64,000 nt of DNA from Alcaligenaceae bacterium (GCA_013416395.1 JACCEP010000001.1:124001-188000); one strand, 5' to 3'; shown: positions 48,085-58,998, counted from the stretch's first letter. Notes: generated by a model from the sequence alone, not told the origin. Program-made: numbers and translations.

Positions 48085-49593
48085 CTACAAAAACAGCTTG
48101 TATGCCGGGTTATCGGTTTCGTTCCAGTAGGTATAGCCCAGACCATCAAGAAATGCCCGAAACTCTTTTTTGTCTTCGGGCGGAACCTGTATACCCACCA
48201 GAATACGACCGTAGTCGTCGCCCTGGTTGCGGTAATGGAACAGGCTGATGTTCCAGTTGGGGCTCATGTTGGAAAGAAACCTTGTGAGTGCGCCGGGACG
48301 CTCAGGAAACTCAAAACGAAACAACATTTCATGCTTGGCCAGTACCGAACGCCCCCCCACCATGTAGCGCAGGTGGGTTTTGGCCATTTCATTGCCCGTC
48401 AGGTCAAGCGTAGGAAAGCCTTTTTTCTGAAAATTGGCAGCCAGCTTATGCTGCTCGGCCTCTGAGCGTATTTGCAGGCCTACAAAAACATGTGCCTGCT
48501 CGGCTTCGGAAATGCGGTAATTAAACTCGGTAACACTGCGATCACCCACTGCCTCGCACAAGCGCAAAAAGCTGCCGCGCTGCTCAGGTATGGAGAGCGC
48601 AAACAAAGCTTCGCGCGCCTCGCCAACGTCGGCCCGCTCTGCCACAAAGCGCAGGCGGTCGAAATTCATGTTGGCACCACAGGTAATAGCAACCAGCGTT
48701 TTGCCTTTCCATTTGTGGAGCGCAGCGTAACGCTTGGCCCCGGCGAGCGCCAGCGCCCCGGCGGGCTCAAGTACGCTACGGGTATCCTGGAACACGTCTT
48801 TGATTGCGGCACAGATGGCGTCGGTATCGACCTGTACGTAGTCATCGACGTACTCGCGGGCCAGCTTGAAGGTTTCAAGCCCCACCTGCTTTACCGCCGT
48901 ACCGTCTGAAAAAAGCCCAACGTCGGTAAGCGTAATACGCCTGCCGGCCTTAATGCTGCGGATCATGGCGTCTGAGTCAAAGGTTTGCACACCAATAATT
49001 TTAATATCTGGTCGCAGTTGCTTTACATACGCCGCCACGCCGCTTATAAGGCCCCCGCCGCCAATGGCAACAAAAATGGCATCGATGTGCCCCGGGTGCT
49101 GGCGCAGAATTTCCATGCCGACCGTACCCTGCCCGGCAATGACATCAGGGTCATCAAAGGGGTGCACAAAGGTGAGTTTTTCTTTCTTTTCGATCTCTTT
49201 GGCATGCGCGGCAGAATCAGTAAAGCTGTCACCAAACAACACCACTTCGCCACCCAGCGCACGCACAGCATCAATTTTGACCGAAGGCGTGGTAACGGGC
49301 ATGACGATAACTGCCCTGCACCCCAGACGTTTGGCTGACAGCGCAACCCCTTGAGCATGGTTGCCGGCCGATGCGGCGATAACACCGCGCTTGAGGTCGG
49401 CGGCGGACAGGTTGGCCATTTTGTTATAGGCCCCGCGCAGTTTAAAGCTGAAAACGGGCTGGGTATCTTCGCGTTTCAGCAACACGGTGTTCTGGATACG
49501 GGCAGAAACCTGGCTGGCCAGATCGAGCGGAGACTCGACCGCAACGTCGTAAACCTTGGAGGTAAGTATGCGCTTTAGATAGTCGGTAGACAT
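48085..49593 (-). CDS. ilvA: Biosynthetic threonine ammonia-lyase IlvA
   Basis: A 502-residue PLP enzyme from the ATG at 49593. The PLP lysine is K51 in FSFKLRGAYNKM, and the phosphate-binding loop reads AIGGGGLISG. Two C-terminal ACT-like regulatory domains follow. It converts threonine to 2-oxobutanoate, the first step of isoleucine synthesis, and the ACT domains allow isoleucine feedback. A longer frame to 49647 has no support. It converges on pxpC and is divergent from the YqaA-like gene. Confidence 0.93.
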   Translation of the reverse strand: MSTDYLKRILTSKVYDVAVESPLDLASQVSARIQNTVLLKREDTQPVFSFKLRGAYNKMANLSAADLKRGVIAASAGNHAQGVALSAKRLGCRAVIVMPVTTPSVKIDAVRALGGEVVLFGDSFTDSAAHAKEIEKKEKLTFVHPFDDPDVIAGQGTVGMEILRQHPGHIDAIFVAIGGGGLISGVAAYVKQLRPDIKIIGVQTFDSDAMIRSIKAGRRITLTDVGLFSDGTAVKQVGLETFKLAREYVDDYVQVDTDAICAAIKDVFQDTRSVLEPAGALALAGAKRYAALHKWKGKTLVAITCGANMNFDRLRFVAERADVGEAREALFALSIPEQRGSFLRLCEAVGDRSVTEFNYRISEAEQAHVFVGLQIRSEAEQHKLAANFQKKGFPTLDLTGNEMAKTHLRYMVGGRSVLAKHEMLFRFEFPERPGALTRFLSNMSPNWNISLFHYRNQGDDYGRILVGIQVPPEDKKEFRAFLDGLGYTYWNETDNPAYKLFL

Positions 49594-49678
49594 GTATGAG
49601 GGGCGATGAGAACGGCGCGGAGCAAAAGCGCTCAAGAAAAAGCTCAAGTCAGACAGAATACCATTACACTAGCGCGCT

Positions 49679-50200
49679 ATGGAAGCTTGGCTGCATGCAT
49701 CAATTACCTGGCTATTGGCAACGTTCGCGTTGCCAAGTGTAGGCCTGAGCGCCATATTCTTCGTCAGCCTGATATCTGCCACACTCTTGCCGCTGGGCTC
49801 CGAGCCCGCCGTGTTCGGCTATGTAAAGATTGCGCCTGATATGTTCTGGCCGGCCGTACTGGTGGCCACAGCCGGCAACACGATTGGTGGCGCGATCAGT
49901 TACGCCATGGGGCTGGGTGCCGACAAAGCCTATGAACGCTGGCGAGAAAAACACCCTTACCAGCCGCGCACCAAGGCCGGTGGGCGGTGGCACGATTACA
50001 TTGGGTACTGGCTAAAACGCATGGGCCCGCCTGCACTGCTTTTCTCGTGGCTGCCTGTGGTGGGCGACCCGCTGTGCGCGGTGGCAGGCTGGTTGCGCAT
50101 GCCCTTCTGGCGCAGCATGGTGTATATCGCCATCGGTAAATTTATGCGTTATCTGGTCATGACTGCTGGGCTACTGTGGATCTTCCCGCAACAGATTTAA
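49679..50200 (+). CDS. YqaA-family (DedA/VTT-like) inner membrane protein
   Basis: A 173-residue polytopic protein with the VTT/SNARE-associated core: LPLGSEPAVFGYV, GNTIGGAISYAMG and LPVVGDPLCAVAGWLRM. It resembles YqaA and distant DedA proteins, proposed lipid scramblases or flippases. Its role is inferred from the family only. It lies alone between two unrelated genes. Confidence 0.8.
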   Translation: MEAWLHASITWLLATFALPSVGLSAIFFVSLISATLLPLGSEPAVFGYVKIAPDMFWPAVLVATAGNTIGGAISYAMGLGADKAYERWREKHPYQPRTKAGGRWHDYIGYWLKRMGPPALLFSWLPVVGDPLCAVAGWLRMPFWRSMVYIAIGKFMRYLVMTAGLLWIFPQQI

Positions 50201-50319
50201 ACCACGTTTTAGCAATGGCCAAACCTCCTGCCAACCACGGCACCAGCTACCGATGCTTAGCAACCTTGCCCGCAAAGCCACGCCTACAGCCAGATTGCAG
50301 ACATTCCAATAGATTAAAA

Positions 50320-50342
50320 ACGCAGTTCCCCGTACACTGCGT
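50320..50342 (+). terminator. Hairpin after the YqaA-like gene
   Basis: ACGCAG (50320-50325) and CTGCGT (50337-50342) pair over an 11-base loop; AAAA precedes and CTTTAAGG follows. It is a weak terminator candidate in the gap before the DUF3683 gene. Confidence 0.35.
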
Positions 50343-50371
50343 CTTTAAGGGTTCTCTTTTTTTCTCCGCTC

Positions 50372-53300
50372 ATGAACGCCCCCCTAGCCAGCCACCTGTT
50401 AGCCGCTGACGTCTCCCAGACCGCAGCCCGCCTTCGCGAAATCCCCTACAACTATACGTCTTACTCAGATCGCGAGGTTGTTCATCGTCTGCTGGGTGAA
50501 GAGTCCTGGCAACTGATTTGCCAGTTGCGCGGCGAGCGCCGCACAGGGCGCTCCGCCCTCATGCTCTTCGAGGTGCTGGGCAATATCTGGGTGGTCAGGC
50601 GCAACCCGTACCTGTTCGACGACTTGCTCAACAACCCCAAGCGGCTGCATTTGCTGGTTGAAGTACTTGAAAACCGGCTCAACGCCATTGACCAGCGTCG
50701 CAATGCCGAGGTTGCCGATCGCGACAGCAAGGTGGCACGCCTGCTGCATGCTGCACGCACCGCCGTGGCAGATTTCGAAGCCTTGTTCGAGCAAACACGT
50801 CAGCGGCGCAAACTGGCGGTGCGTGTGCTTTCGCGCATTACCCACAAAGACAACATCAAGTTTGATGGCCTGTCGCGCGTGTCACACGTTACAGATGCCA
50901 CTGACTGGCGGGTTGAATACCCTTTTGTGGTGCTTACCCCCGATCATGAAAATGAAATGGCCGCACTGGTGCGGGCCTGTATTGAGCTGGGGCTGACCAT
51001 TATCCCGCGTGGAGGCGGCACCGGCTACACAGGCGGCGCCATTCCACTCACACCGCTTTCTGCGGTCATCAATACCGAAAAACTTGATGCCATCGGGCCG
51101 GTCGAGGCCACCACGCTGCCTGGCGTGGCGCAGCCTGTGCGCACTGTGTTGACGGGCGCCGGTGTGGTTACGCGCCGTGTCGCCGAAGCCGCCGAAGCGG
51201 CCGGCCATGTATTCGCCGTTGACCCCACCTCGGCCGACGCTTCCTGTGTGGGCGGCAACGTGTCCATGAATGCGGGTGGCAAAAAAGCAGTGCTATGGGG
51301 CACAGCCCTCGACAACCTCGCCTGGTGGCGCATGGTTGACCCACAGGGCAACTGGCTTGAGGTTACCCGCCTCGACCACAATCTGGGCAAAATCCACGAT
51401 GTCGACCAAGCCCGCTTCGAGCTCAAATGGTTTGATGGCGCTGCCACACCGGGTGCCGTGCTGCTGCGCCAAGAAGAGCTTAACGTCGAAGGCTCGCGCT
51501 TTCGCAAAGTCGGTTTGGGCAAAGACGTTACAGACAAATTTCTTGCGGGCCTGCCTGGGGTCCAGAAAGAAGGCTGCGACGGCCTGATCACCTCGGCGCG
51601 CTGGATTCTGCATCGCATGCCGGCCCATACGCGTACTGTCTGTATGGAGTTTTTCGGGCAGGCGCGCAATGCCGTGCCATCTATTGTCGAAGTCAAAAAC
51701 TACCTTGACGGCCCGGGCCGTGAACGCGGTGCCATTCTGGCCGGGCTGGAGCACCTCGACGAACGCTATCTGCGCGCCGTGGGTTATGCCACCAAAAGCA
51801 AGCGCGGCGGCCTGCCCAAAATGGTGCTCATCGGTGATATCGTGGGCGACGACGCAGACGCAGTGGCACTGGCAGCCAGTGAAGTGGTTCGTATTGCCAA
51901 CTCACGCCATGGCGAGGGTTTTGTGGCGGTAAGCCCCGAGGCGCGCAAAAAATTCTGGCTTGACCGCGCACGCACGGCAGCCATCGCACGCCACACCAAT
52001 GCCTTCAAAATTAACGAAGACGTCGTTATTCCGCTGGCCCGCATGGGCGAGTACACCGACGCCATTGAACGCATCAACATCGAACTGTCCACCCGCAACA
52101 AACTGCGGCTACTGGATGAACTCGATACGTTTCTGCAGGGTGAACTACCTGTCGGCAAGATCACGGTTGACGACGGCGCTGACCAGGCCCACGAAGAAGC
52201 CCTTGCCGACCGAACTCGTGACGCACACACGGCGCTGACGCAGGTGGGCCAGCGCTGGCACTGGCTGCTGAACAATCTTGACCTGCCACTGGCCGACGCC
52301 CTCGATACGCTCGGTGCTCTTGGCCTAACAACCACACTGCCAGCCCTGCAAGAACGCCTGTCAGGCCAGCCCGATGCTACGGTCTTCGACATTGTTCAAG
52401 ATCACACCATTCGGGTTTCCTGGAAAACCGAAGTGCGCGCCGAAATGGAGCGCTGCTTTGCCGGGGCTGATCACGCCGCCATTCTGGCCGAGATCCAGGC
52501 CATTCATGACCGGGTTCTAAGAAGCCGCGTTTTTATTGCTCTGCATATGCATGCCGGCGATGGCAACGTACACACCAATATCCCCGTCAACTCTGACGAC
52601 TACGAGATGCTGCGCGAAGCCAATGAGGCGGTCGCCCGCATTATGCAAATCGCACGCAGTCTTGATGGCGTCATCTCGGGCGAACACGGCATAGGCCTGA
52701 CCAAATACGAATATCTGACGCAAGAAGAACTCGCCCCCTTTCAGGGCTATAAGCAGCGCATTGACCCCAACGGCCACTTCAACGCGGGCAAACTGCTGCC
52801 AGGCGCAGACCTGCGCCATGCCTGGACGCCCAGCTTCAATTTGCTGGGTCACGAATCACTGATCATGCAACGCAGTGAGATCGGTTCAATTTCGAACGCC
52901 ATCAAAGACTGCCTGCGTTGCGGCAAGTGCAAGCCTGTGTGTGCAACCCACGTACCTCGTGCCAACCTGCTTTACTCGCCGCGCAACAAAATTCTGGCAA
53001 CCTCTTTGCTGATTGAAGGCTTTCTGTATGAAGAACAGACGCGTCGCGGCATCAGTTTGAAGCACTGGGAAGAATTTGAAGACGTGGCCGACCACTGCAC
53101 GGTTTGCCACAAATGCTACAACCCCTGTCCGGTCGACATTGACTTTGGCGATGTCTCGATGGAGATGCGTGCACTGCTGCGTCGAATGAATAAAAAATCA
53201 TTCAACCCCGGCACCACTGCCGCCATGTTCTTCCTGAACGCCAAAGACCCGCGTGTTATCAACGCCACGCGCAAAGGCATGATAGGCATAGGTTACAAGG

Positions 53301-54310
53301 CACAGCGGATCGCTCACGACTTGCTTGCCCGCCCTGCGCGCAAACAGGCTGATCACCCGCCCGCCACCGTGGGCAAGGCGCCCATACGCGAACAGGTTAT
53401 CCATTTCATCAACAAAAAGATGCCGGGTGGCCTGCCCAAACAGACCGCACGAAAACTGCTGGACATCGAAGATGCCAGCTACATACCGATTATCCGTAAT
53501 CCGGCGCGCACTTCTCCCGACACCGAGGCCGTATTTTATTTTCCTGGCTGCGGCTCTGAACGTTTATTTTCACAAGTGGGGCTGGCCACGCAGGCCATGC
53601 TCTGGCATGCCGGCGTACAAACTGTGCTGCCGCCCGGCTACCTGTGCTGTGGCTACCCACAGCGCGGCAACGGCATGACCGACAAAGCCGAGAAGATTAT
53701 TACCGACAATCGCGTGCTGTTTTCACGCATGGCCACGTCACTGAACTACCTTGACATCAAAACCATTGTCGTAAGTTGTGGTACCTGCTACGACCAGCTG
53801 GCCGGTTACGAGTTTGAAAAAATCTTTCCGGGCTGCAGGTTGATCGATATCCATGAATATCTGCTCGAAAAAGGCATACAACTGCATGATGTGAAAGGCG
53901 TACGCTACATGTACCATGACCCCTGTCACTCGCCCATGAAACTGCAAGACCCCATGAAAACCGTCAAGAGCCTGGTGGGCGAAGGGGCGATCAAGACCGA
54001 CCGCTGCTGCGGTGAGTCAGGCACGCTGGCGGTATCAAGGCCAGATATTTCAACGCAGGTACGCTTTCGCAAAGAAGAAGAGCTGGCCAAAAATACGGCC
54101 ACGCTGCGCGAAGACGGTTATAGCGGAGAAATCAAGATGCTGACATCCTGTCCTTCGTGCCTGCAGGGTTTGTCGCGTTATGAGCAGGATACCGGCATGG
54201 ACGCCGATTACATCGTGGTCGAAATGGCGCGTCACATACTGGGCGCCGACTGGTTGCCCAATTACGTGCGTGATGCCAACGAGGGCGGCATAGAGCGCGT
54301 ACTGATCTAA
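50372..54310 (+). CDS. DUF3683-FAD-[FeS] giant oxidoreductase (GlcD/GlcF-like)
   Basis: A 1312-residue multidomain protein. Residues 1-160 are DUF3683. Next come an FAD_binding_4 domain ([16 protein letters not shown]) and an FAD-oxidase C-terminal domain with [13 protein letters not shown] and [11 protein letters not shown]. Two ferredoxin-type clusters follow ([23 protein letters not shown]), then CCG domains ([47 protein letters not shown]). It fuses, in one chain, the functions split between GlcD/LldEFG-type flavoprotein and iron-sulfur subunits. The likely substrate is a 2-hydroxy acid such as D-lactate or glycolate with electron transfer to quinone; the substrate is not shown by the sequence. 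Confidence 0.9.
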   Translation: MNAPLASHLLAADVSQTAARLREIPYNYTSYSDREVVHRLLGEESWQLICQLRGERRTGRSALMLFEVLGNIWVVRRNPYLFDDLLNNPKRLHLLVEVLENRLNAIDQRRNAEVADRDSKVARLLHAARTAVADFEALFEQTRQRRKLAVRVLSRITHKDNIKFDGLSRVSHVTDATDWRVEYPFVVLTPDHENEMAALVRACIELGLTIIPRGGGTGYTGGAIPLTPLSAVINTEKLDAIGPVEATTLPGVAQPVRTVLTGAGVVTRRVAEAAEAAGHVFAVDPTSADASCVGGNVSMNAGGKKAVLWGTALDNLAWWRMVDPQGNWLEVTRLDHNLGKIHDVDQARFELKWFDGAATPGAVLLRQEELNVEGSRFRKVGLGKDVTDKFLAGLPGVQKEGCDGLITSARWILHRMPAHTRTVCMEFFGQARNAVPSIVEVKNYLDGPGRERGAILAGLEHLDERYLRAVGYATKSKRGGLPKMVLIGDIVGDDADAVALAASEVVRIANSRHGEGFVAVSPEARKKFWLDRARTAAIARHTNAFKINEDVVIPLARMGEYTDAIERINIELSTRNKLRLLDELDTFLQGELPVGKITVDDGADQAHEEALADRTRDAHTALTQVGQRWHWLLNNLDLPLADALDTLGALGLTTTLPALQERLSGQPDATVFDIVQDHTIRVSWKTEVRAEMERCFAGADHAAILAEIQAIHDRVLRSRVFIALHMHAGDGNVHTNIPVNSDDYEMLREANEAVARIMQIARSLDGVISGEHGIGLTKYEYLTQEELAPFQGYKQRIDPNGHFNAGKLLPGADLRHAWTPSFNLLGHESLIMQRSEIGSISNAIKDCLRCGKCKPVCATHVPRANLLYSPRNKILATSLLIEGFLYEEQTRRGISLKHWEEFEDVADHCTVCHKCYNPCPVDIDFGDVSMEMRALLRRMNKKSFNPGTTAAMFFLNAKDPRVINATRKGMIGIGYKAQRIAHDLLARPARKQADHPPATVGKAPIREQVIHFINKKMPGGLPKQTARKLLDIEDASYIPIIRNPARTSPDTEAVFYFPGCGSERLFSQVGLATQAMLWHAGVQTVLPPGYLCCGYPQRGNGMTDKAEKIITDNRVLFSRMATSLNYLDIKTIVVSCGTCYDQLAGYEFEKIFPGCRLIDIHEYLLEKGIQLHDVKGVRYMYHDPCHSPMKLQDPMKTVKSLVGEGAIKTDRCCGESGTLAVSRPDISTQVRFRKEEELAKNTATLREDGYSGEIKMLTSCPSCLQGLSRYEQDTGMDADYIVVEMARHILGADWLPNYVRDANEGGIERVLI

Positions 54311-54351
54311 CATTAAAAGGCCAGCGGCAGGCGCATGGTGCGCCCTCGGGC

Positions 54352-54385
54352 AAAAAAAACGGTGCTGCCCATCGCGACAGCACCG
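54352..54385 (-). terminator. Rho-independent terminator after apt
   Basis: On the minus strand CGGTGCTG (54385-54378) and CAGCACCG (54367-54360) form a perfect 8-bp stem with a 10-base loop, followed by eight Ts (54359-54352). It is about 107 bases past the apt stop and 42 past the convergent gene. Confidence 0.85.
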
Positions 54386-54491
54386 GTCGGAGAAAGTTGT
54401 CGCGCATGCGCGGACGACAATCTATTGCGCCGCTTGTGGGCGACGCTGTTGGCACGACACGCAGTCAAGCCGCGTGTGCGCCCTGTTCTTC

Positions 54492-55067
54492 TTATTCGTC
54501 TTGGGTCGTGCAGTCGGCGCTGTCTGCCGCATCAAACTGACATACCGTATACAACGGAAGGCCTGTTTCTTTCAAGGCTTTGGATCCGCCAAGATAAGGC
54601 AGATCGATAATGGCTGCGGCCTCAATAACATTGGCGCCAAGACGTTGCAACAGTTTGGACGCCGCCACCATGGTGCCGCCCGTCGCAATCAAATCGTCAA
54701 TAAGCAGCACGCGTTGCCCTGGCCGCACTGCGTCAGTGTGCATTTCGACCGACGCATTTCCGTACTCGAGCGTATATTCTTCGGCAACGGTACGAAACGG
54801 CAGCTTGCCTTTTTTGCGAACAGGTACAAAGCCCAAATTTAGCTCGTAAGCCAGCACCGACCCCAGGATGAAACCCCTGGCGTCCACGCCCGCCACCAGA
54901 TCAAGACGGTGCCGCATGTAACGGTACACAAACAGATCGACCAGTACGCGAAAGGAACGCGGATCCTGGAGCACGGGAGTAATATCTCGGAACATGACGC
55001 CGGGCTTCGGCCAGTCGGGTACGCTACGTATGGTTTTGCGTACGTAGTCTGCAGGATCAGTATGCAT
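54492..55067 (-). CDS. apt: Adenine phosphoribosyltransferase Apt
   Basis: A 191-residue purine salvage enzyme from the ATG at 55067 ([11 protein letters not shown]). The PRPP loop is [13 protein letters not shown] (119-131), preceded by VAGVDARGF and followed by the family's closing strands. It turns adenine and PRPP into AMP. A GTG at 55106 would place the start inside a hairpin and is rejected. A terminator-like hairpin sits 18 bases upstream of the ATG, an unusual placement. Confidence 0.92.
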   Translation of the reverse strand: MHTDPADYVRKTIRSVPDWPKPGVMFRDITPVLQDPRSFRVLVDLFVYRYMRHRLDLVAGVDARGFILGSVLAYELNLGFVPVRKKGKLPFRTVAEEYTLEYGNASVEMHTDAVRPGQRVLLIDDLIATGGTMVAASKLLQRLGANVIEAAAIIDLPYLGGSKALKETGLPLYTVCQFDAADSADCTTQDE

Positions 55068-55085
55068 TTGCTTTGCCAGAAACAG

Positions 55086-55120
55086 AAAAAAGCCGGAAGC
55101 CCACACTATACGCTTCCGGC
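55086..55120 (-). promoter_or_regulatory. Terminator-like hairpin in the apt 5' region
   Basis: On the minus strand GCCGGAAGC (55120-55112) and GCTTCCGGC (55100-55092) form a perfect 9-bp stem with an 11-base loop, followed at once by six Ts (55091-55086). The apt ATG is 18 bases further on. No other minus-strand gene lies upstream before the divergent kdsD, so the hairpin is either an attenuator in the apt leader or a terminator of antisense transcription. TATAGT inside the loop could alternatively be a -10 box, in which case the transcript would lack the stem. Confidence 0.65.
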
Positions 55121-55245
55121 ATTACACGCAGTTTACCAAGTTACCGGCTACTGCGAGCAGGTTTCTGCCAGCCATCTGAAGGCCACAGCCAGTATCCCTC
55201 TAAATGATACGCGCACGGTATTAAAGTATTGTTTAAAATCGGTGG

Positions 55246-56235
55246 ATGGAACCAAACCCCACGCTCGCCAAAGGCGATATTCTCGCCTCGGCCCACCGCA
55301 GTTTCGCCATTGAAATCCAGGCACTTCAAGCCCTGGATACACGCCTCAATGGCACGTTTGAAGAAGCCGTCGACATGATACTGGCGTGTCAGGGGCGGGT
55401 GGTCGTCACCGGCATAGGCAAGTCTGGCCATATTGGTCGAAAAATCGCCTCCACGCTGGCCTCCACCGGAACACCGGCTTTTTTCATGCATGGCGCCGAG
55501 GCCATTCACGGCGACCTTGGCATGCTGACACGGCAAGACATCGTTCTGGCGCTTTCCTACTCAGGCGAAGCGCGTGAACTCATCACTGTGCTTACCATCA
55601 CCAAACGCATGGGGGCTCGCCTTATCGCCATAACGGGTCACCCCGACTCCGAACTGGCCCGCAACGCTAACCTGCACCTTGACGCCCATGTGGCGCAAGA
55701 GGCGTGTCCACTGAACCTGGCCCCTACGGCCAGTACAACAGCCGCACTGGTTCTGGGCGATGCGCTGGCAGTGGCCTGTCTGGAAGCGCGCGGCTTCAGT
55801 CGTGAAGATTTCGCCCGTTCCCACCCTGGCGGCGCGCTGGGTCGCCGTTTGCTCACGTTTGTACGCGACGTTATGCGCAAAGGCGATGCACTGCCCATTG
55901 TGCACGCACATACGGCCATCCCCAACGCGCTCGAAGAAATGTCGGCCAAAGGCATGGGCATGACCATCGTCGTAGACGCAGAAAGAAAACCGGTTGGTAT
56001 ATTCACCGACGGTGACTTGCGCCGCCTCATCGTCAAACAAGGTGACATCCGCACGCTGACGGTTGCCGACGGCATGACGGCCCATCCCAAAACCATTCCG
56101 CCGGGTTCTCTTGCCGTCGAAGCCGCCACGCTCATGGATGCCGGGCAACTCAGCCAAATGCTCGTGGTCGATGAAGCCGGGCTATTATTGGGTGCTTTAC
56201 ATATGCATGACCTGCTCGCGGCCAAGGTACTTTAA
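55246..56235 (+). CDS. kdsD: D-arabinose 5-phosphate isomerase KdsD
   Basis: A 329-residue enzyme with a SIS domain (VVVTGIGKSGHIGRKIAS; TGTPAFFMHGAEAIHGDLG; LALSYSGEARELI) and two CBS domains at the C-terminus (about 210-325). It isomerises ribulose 5-phosphate to arabinose 5-phosphate, the first step of Kdo synthesis for LPS. It is the first gene of a five-gene run, overlapping kdsC by one base (TAATG). Confidence 0.93.
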   Translation: MEPNPTLAKGDILASAHRSFAIEIQALQALDTRLNGTFEEAVDMILACQGRVVVTGIGKSGHIGRKIASTLASTGTPAFFMHGAEAIHGDLGMLTRQDIVLALSYSGEARELITVLTITKRMGARLIAITGHPDSELARNANLHLDAHVAQEACPLNLAPTASTTAALVLGDALAVACLEARGFSREDFARSHPGGALGRRLLTFVRDVMRKGDALPIVHAHTAIPNALEEMSAKGMGMTIVVDAERKPVGIFTDGDLRRLIVKQGDIRTLTVADGMTAHPKTIPPGSLAVEAATLMDAGQLSQMLVVDEAGLLLGALHMHDLLAAKVL

Positions 56236-56834
56236 TGACTCTCTCTCATATTTCTCATCCCGTCGAAGCCCTGATTCTCGCCAAAGTGGCTCCTGCCGTC
56301 GTCGCCCGTGCCCGCCAGATCAAACTCATGGCGTTCGACGTAGATGGCGTTCTCACTGACGGTAGCCTCTGGTACGGTGAGCACGGCGAGCAGATAAAAC
56401 GCTTCAATGCCCTGGACGGGCATGGCCTACGGTTGCTACGTGAAAGCGGCATTACCGTTGCGCTCATCACGGGCCGCGAGGGGCCTATTGTTGACCGGCG
56501 CGCAGCCGAACTGGGTATCCCGCTGGTGCAACAGGGCGTGCGCGACAAGGCACAGGCCCTGACAGAGCTTGCCCAAAGCCATGGCTGCACACTGGCCGAA
56601 ACCGGGTATATGGGCGACGACATCATTGATCTGGCCGCCATGCAGCGGGCCGGGTTCGCCGCCAGCGTGCCCAATGCTCCCGCCTATATAACGCAAACAG
56701 CACACTGGGTATCGTCACTGCAAGGGGGGGCTGGTGCAGCACGCGAATGCTGCGACCTTATCCTGGCAGCACAAGGCAAGCTTGGCGTCTTTTTTACACC
56801 CAATGCGATGTCCATGAGCGGAGCGATCCAATAG
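56235..56834 (+). CDS. kdsC: Kdo-8-phosphate phosphatase KdsC
   Basis: A 199-residue HAD-family phosphatase with the catalytic D35-x-D37 in MAFDVDGVLTDG and the acidic GYMGDD motif. It removes the phosphate from Kdo-8-phosphate. It is coupled to kdsD and followed by lptC after 3 bases. Confidence 0.93.
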   Translation: MTLSHISHPVEALILAKVAPAVVARARQIKLMAFDVDGVLTDGSLWYGEHGEQIKRFNALDGHGLRLLRESGITVALITGREGPIVDRRAAELGIPLVQQGVRDKAQALTELAQSHGCTLAETGYMGDDIIDLAAMQRAGFAASVPNAPAYITQTAHWVSSLQGGAGAARECCDLILAAQGKLGVFFTPNAMSMSGAIQ

Positions 56835-56837
56835 CTC

Positions 56838-57467
56838 ATGAAAGAACGCGCCCCAGCCCTGGTTGCCCTTTTTCTGCTTCTTGTCCTGGTGGCGGGTACG
56901 TGGTGGGCCGCCGACTACGCACAACGCGCCATCACCTTCGAACCGCCACGACGGGTTACCCACGAGCCTGACGCCTGGGCCACCAATTTTTTCATGGTGC
57001 GTACCGACGAACACGGTGTGGCCATAAATCGGCTCGAAGGCGACGAGATGCACCACTTCCCTGATGATGACTCGTACGAAATAACGCATGTTCGCGCCAT
57101 AGGGCAACAGCCGGGCTCACCCATTACGGTCGGCACTTCAGACACCGCCGTCATGGATGACAATGCAAGCGATAAGGCAACACGCATTATCATGAAAGGC
57201 CATGCCCATATACACAGAATGCCAGATGCCGATAACCCGCCTCTTGACGTTACCAGCGATCAGTTGACACTGCTTCCTGACCAGGACGTAGTCTATACAA
57301 ACCTTCCGGCACTGGTTGTTCATGGCAAATCCACCATGAACGGTACCGGTATGCGCTACGATAACAAGACCCGCCAGCTTCAGGTGTTTTCTTCCTCTGA
57401 TGTAAAGATATCAGGCGAAGAGTCACAACCGAAGTCGTCCTCCTCCAAAGCCAATGGCAAAAAATAA
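56838..57467 (+). CDS. lptC: LPS export protein LptC
   Basis: A 209-residue single-helix inner membrane protein (LVALFLLLVLVAGTWWAADY) with the periplasmic beta-jellyroll of the Lpt bridge (about 45-195). It receives LPS from LptB2FG and passes it to LptA. Position between kdsC and lptA fits the family even though the sequence diverges. Confidence 0.9.
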   Translation: MKERAPALVALFLLLVLVAGTWWAADYAQRAITFEPPRRVTHEPDAWATNFFMVRTDEHGVAINRLEGDEMHHFPDDDSYEITHVRAIGQQPGSPITVGTSDTAVMDDNASDKATRIIMKGHAHIHRMPDADNPPLDVTSDQLTLLPDQDVVYTNLPALVVHGKSTMNGTGMRYDNKTRQLQVFSSSDVKISGEESQPKSSSSKANGKK

Positions 57468-57469
57468 CC

Positions 57470-58183
57470 ATGACAATATTGCGCTCATCCACTTATTTGG
57501 CCCGCCTTGCCGGCCTCGTGCTGGCCTGCATGACGGGGCTGGCATGGGCCCAGAGCAGCACTGCCCCCGCAGCCGCCCAGCCGTCCGCCACAGAGGCACA
57601 ACCAACCCACGGCACAGCAGCCCCCACAGCCGGCCAGCCCAATGGCAAGGCGCCGTCTGCCACCGCGTCGAAAGACGACGCGCAAGATCCAGACACTATT
57701 ATTCTTTCTGACACACTTACCTACGATGACGTCAAGAAGCAAAGTGTCTTTACCGGCAACGTCATCATGACGCGAGGTCTCATGACCCTCACGGCCGACA
57801 AGCTGGTGCTCAACGAAGACGCCGATGGCAATCAGTTTGGCACGGCCACGGTTGCGCCAGGCAAGCTGGTCAAGATCCGCCAGGAAAACCCCGAAAAATT
57901 TGAAGTTTTGGAAGCACTCGGCCTGCGCGGCGAATACGATGGGAAAAAAGAACAAATCGAAATGATTGGTCAGGCTGTCGTAACGCGCTATGTCTGTGGC
58001 AAGCCCTTTGACAACGTCAAGGGCGAACGCGTTATTTATCATCAAAAAACCGGCACCTACGAGGCATTCGGAGGGCCACAATCGGCCGCCCACGGAGGTC
58101 GTGTACGCTCAGTGGCTCAGCCAAAGACAAAAACCGACGCAGCCGTTGCTGAGTGCAAGAAAAAATCCGCCTCCACCCAATAA
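57470..58183 (+). CDS. lptA: LPS export periplasmic protein LptA
   Basis: A 237-residue secreted protein. The signal peptide is followed by an alanine/threonine/proline-rich linker (about 28-75), and the OstA-like core holds FTGNVIMTRGLMTLTADKLVL and QIEMIGQAVVTRYVCG. It bridges the periplasm for LPS transport. It starts 2 bases after lptC. Confidence 0.9.
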   Translation: MTILRSSTYLARLAGLVLACMTGLAWAQSSTAPAAAQPSATEAQPTHGTAAPTAGQPNGKAPSATASKDDAQDPDTIILSDTLTYDDVKKQSVFTGNVIMTRGLMTLTADKLVLNEDADGNQFGTATVAPGKLVKIRQENPEKFEVLEALGLRGEYDGKKEQIEMIGQAVVTRYVCGKPFDNVKGERVIYHQKTGTYEAFGGPQSAAHGGRVRSVAQPKTKTDAAVAECKKKSASTQ

Positions 58184-58203
58184 ACGCCTGACACCTGTTG
58201 CCT

Positions 58204-58998
58204 ATGTTTCATTCAAATGCGCCGAAATCCGGCGCCCTTCGCCCACTTAGCGCCACGCCGGGCAGTCTGCGTGCGACGGGCCTGGGCAAAACCTACGGCA
58301 AGCGCACCGTCGTACACGATGTATCACTATCGGTTGACAGCGGCGAAGTCGTAGGCCTGCTTGGCCCTAACGGGGCCGGCAAAACGACCAGCTTTTACAT
58401 GATTGTGGGCATTGTGCCCACCGATACCGGTCGTATCGAGATCGACGGCACCGACATCACTAGCATGCCCATGCACAAACGTGCACGGCTAGGGCTTTCG
58501 TACCTGCCGCAAGATGCGTCGGTATTTCGCCGCCTTACCGTCGAAGAAAACATTCGTGCCGTACTCGAGCTGCAGGTCGACGAATACGGCCACTCGCTCA
58601 GTTCTGCCAAGATCGGCGAAAACCTTGAGCTGCTGCTTGATGAGCTGCAAATCGGGCATATACGACGTAACACAGCCATTTCGCTGTCGGGCGGGGAACG
58701 TCGTCGGGTAGAGATCTCACGCGCGCTGGCAACCAACCCGCGCTTTATCTTGCTGGACGAACCCTTTGCAGGGGTAGACCCCATTGCGGTCATTGAGATC
58801 CAGCGCATTGTGCACTTTCTGAAGGGCCGCAATATCGGCGTGCTGATCACCGACCACAATGTGCGTGAAACCCTGGGCATTTGTGACCGCGCTTACATTA
58901 TCAGTGAAGGCAAAGTACTTACCAATGGCCACCCCAGCGAGATCATCGACAACGAAGCCGTACGCAAAGTGTATTTAGGCAAGAATTTTCGTATGTAA
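58204..58998 (+). CDS. lptB: LPS export ABC ATPase LptB
   Basis: A 264-residue ABC ATPase with Walker [10 protein letters not shown] (54-62), signature [15 protein letters not shown], Walker [13 protein letters not shown] and H-loop TDHNVRETL. It powers LPS extraction. The ATG at 58204 is chosen over a TTG at 58198. The N-terminus carries about 25 extra residues compared with E. coli LptB. Unlike in many relatives, rpoN does not follow it. Confidence 0.93.
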   Translation: MFHSNAPKSGALRPLSATPGSLRATGLGKTYGKRTVVHDVSLSVDSGEVVGLLGPNGAGKTTSFYMIVGIVPTDTGRIEIDGTDITSMPMHKRARLGLSYLPQDASVFRRLTVEENIRAVLELQVDEYGHSLSSAKIGENLELLLDELQIGHIRRNTAISLSGGERRRVEISRALATNPRFILLDEPFAGVDPIAVIEIQRIVHFLKGRNIGVLITDHNVRETLGICDRAYIISEGKVLTNGHPSEIIDNEAVRKVYLGKNFRM

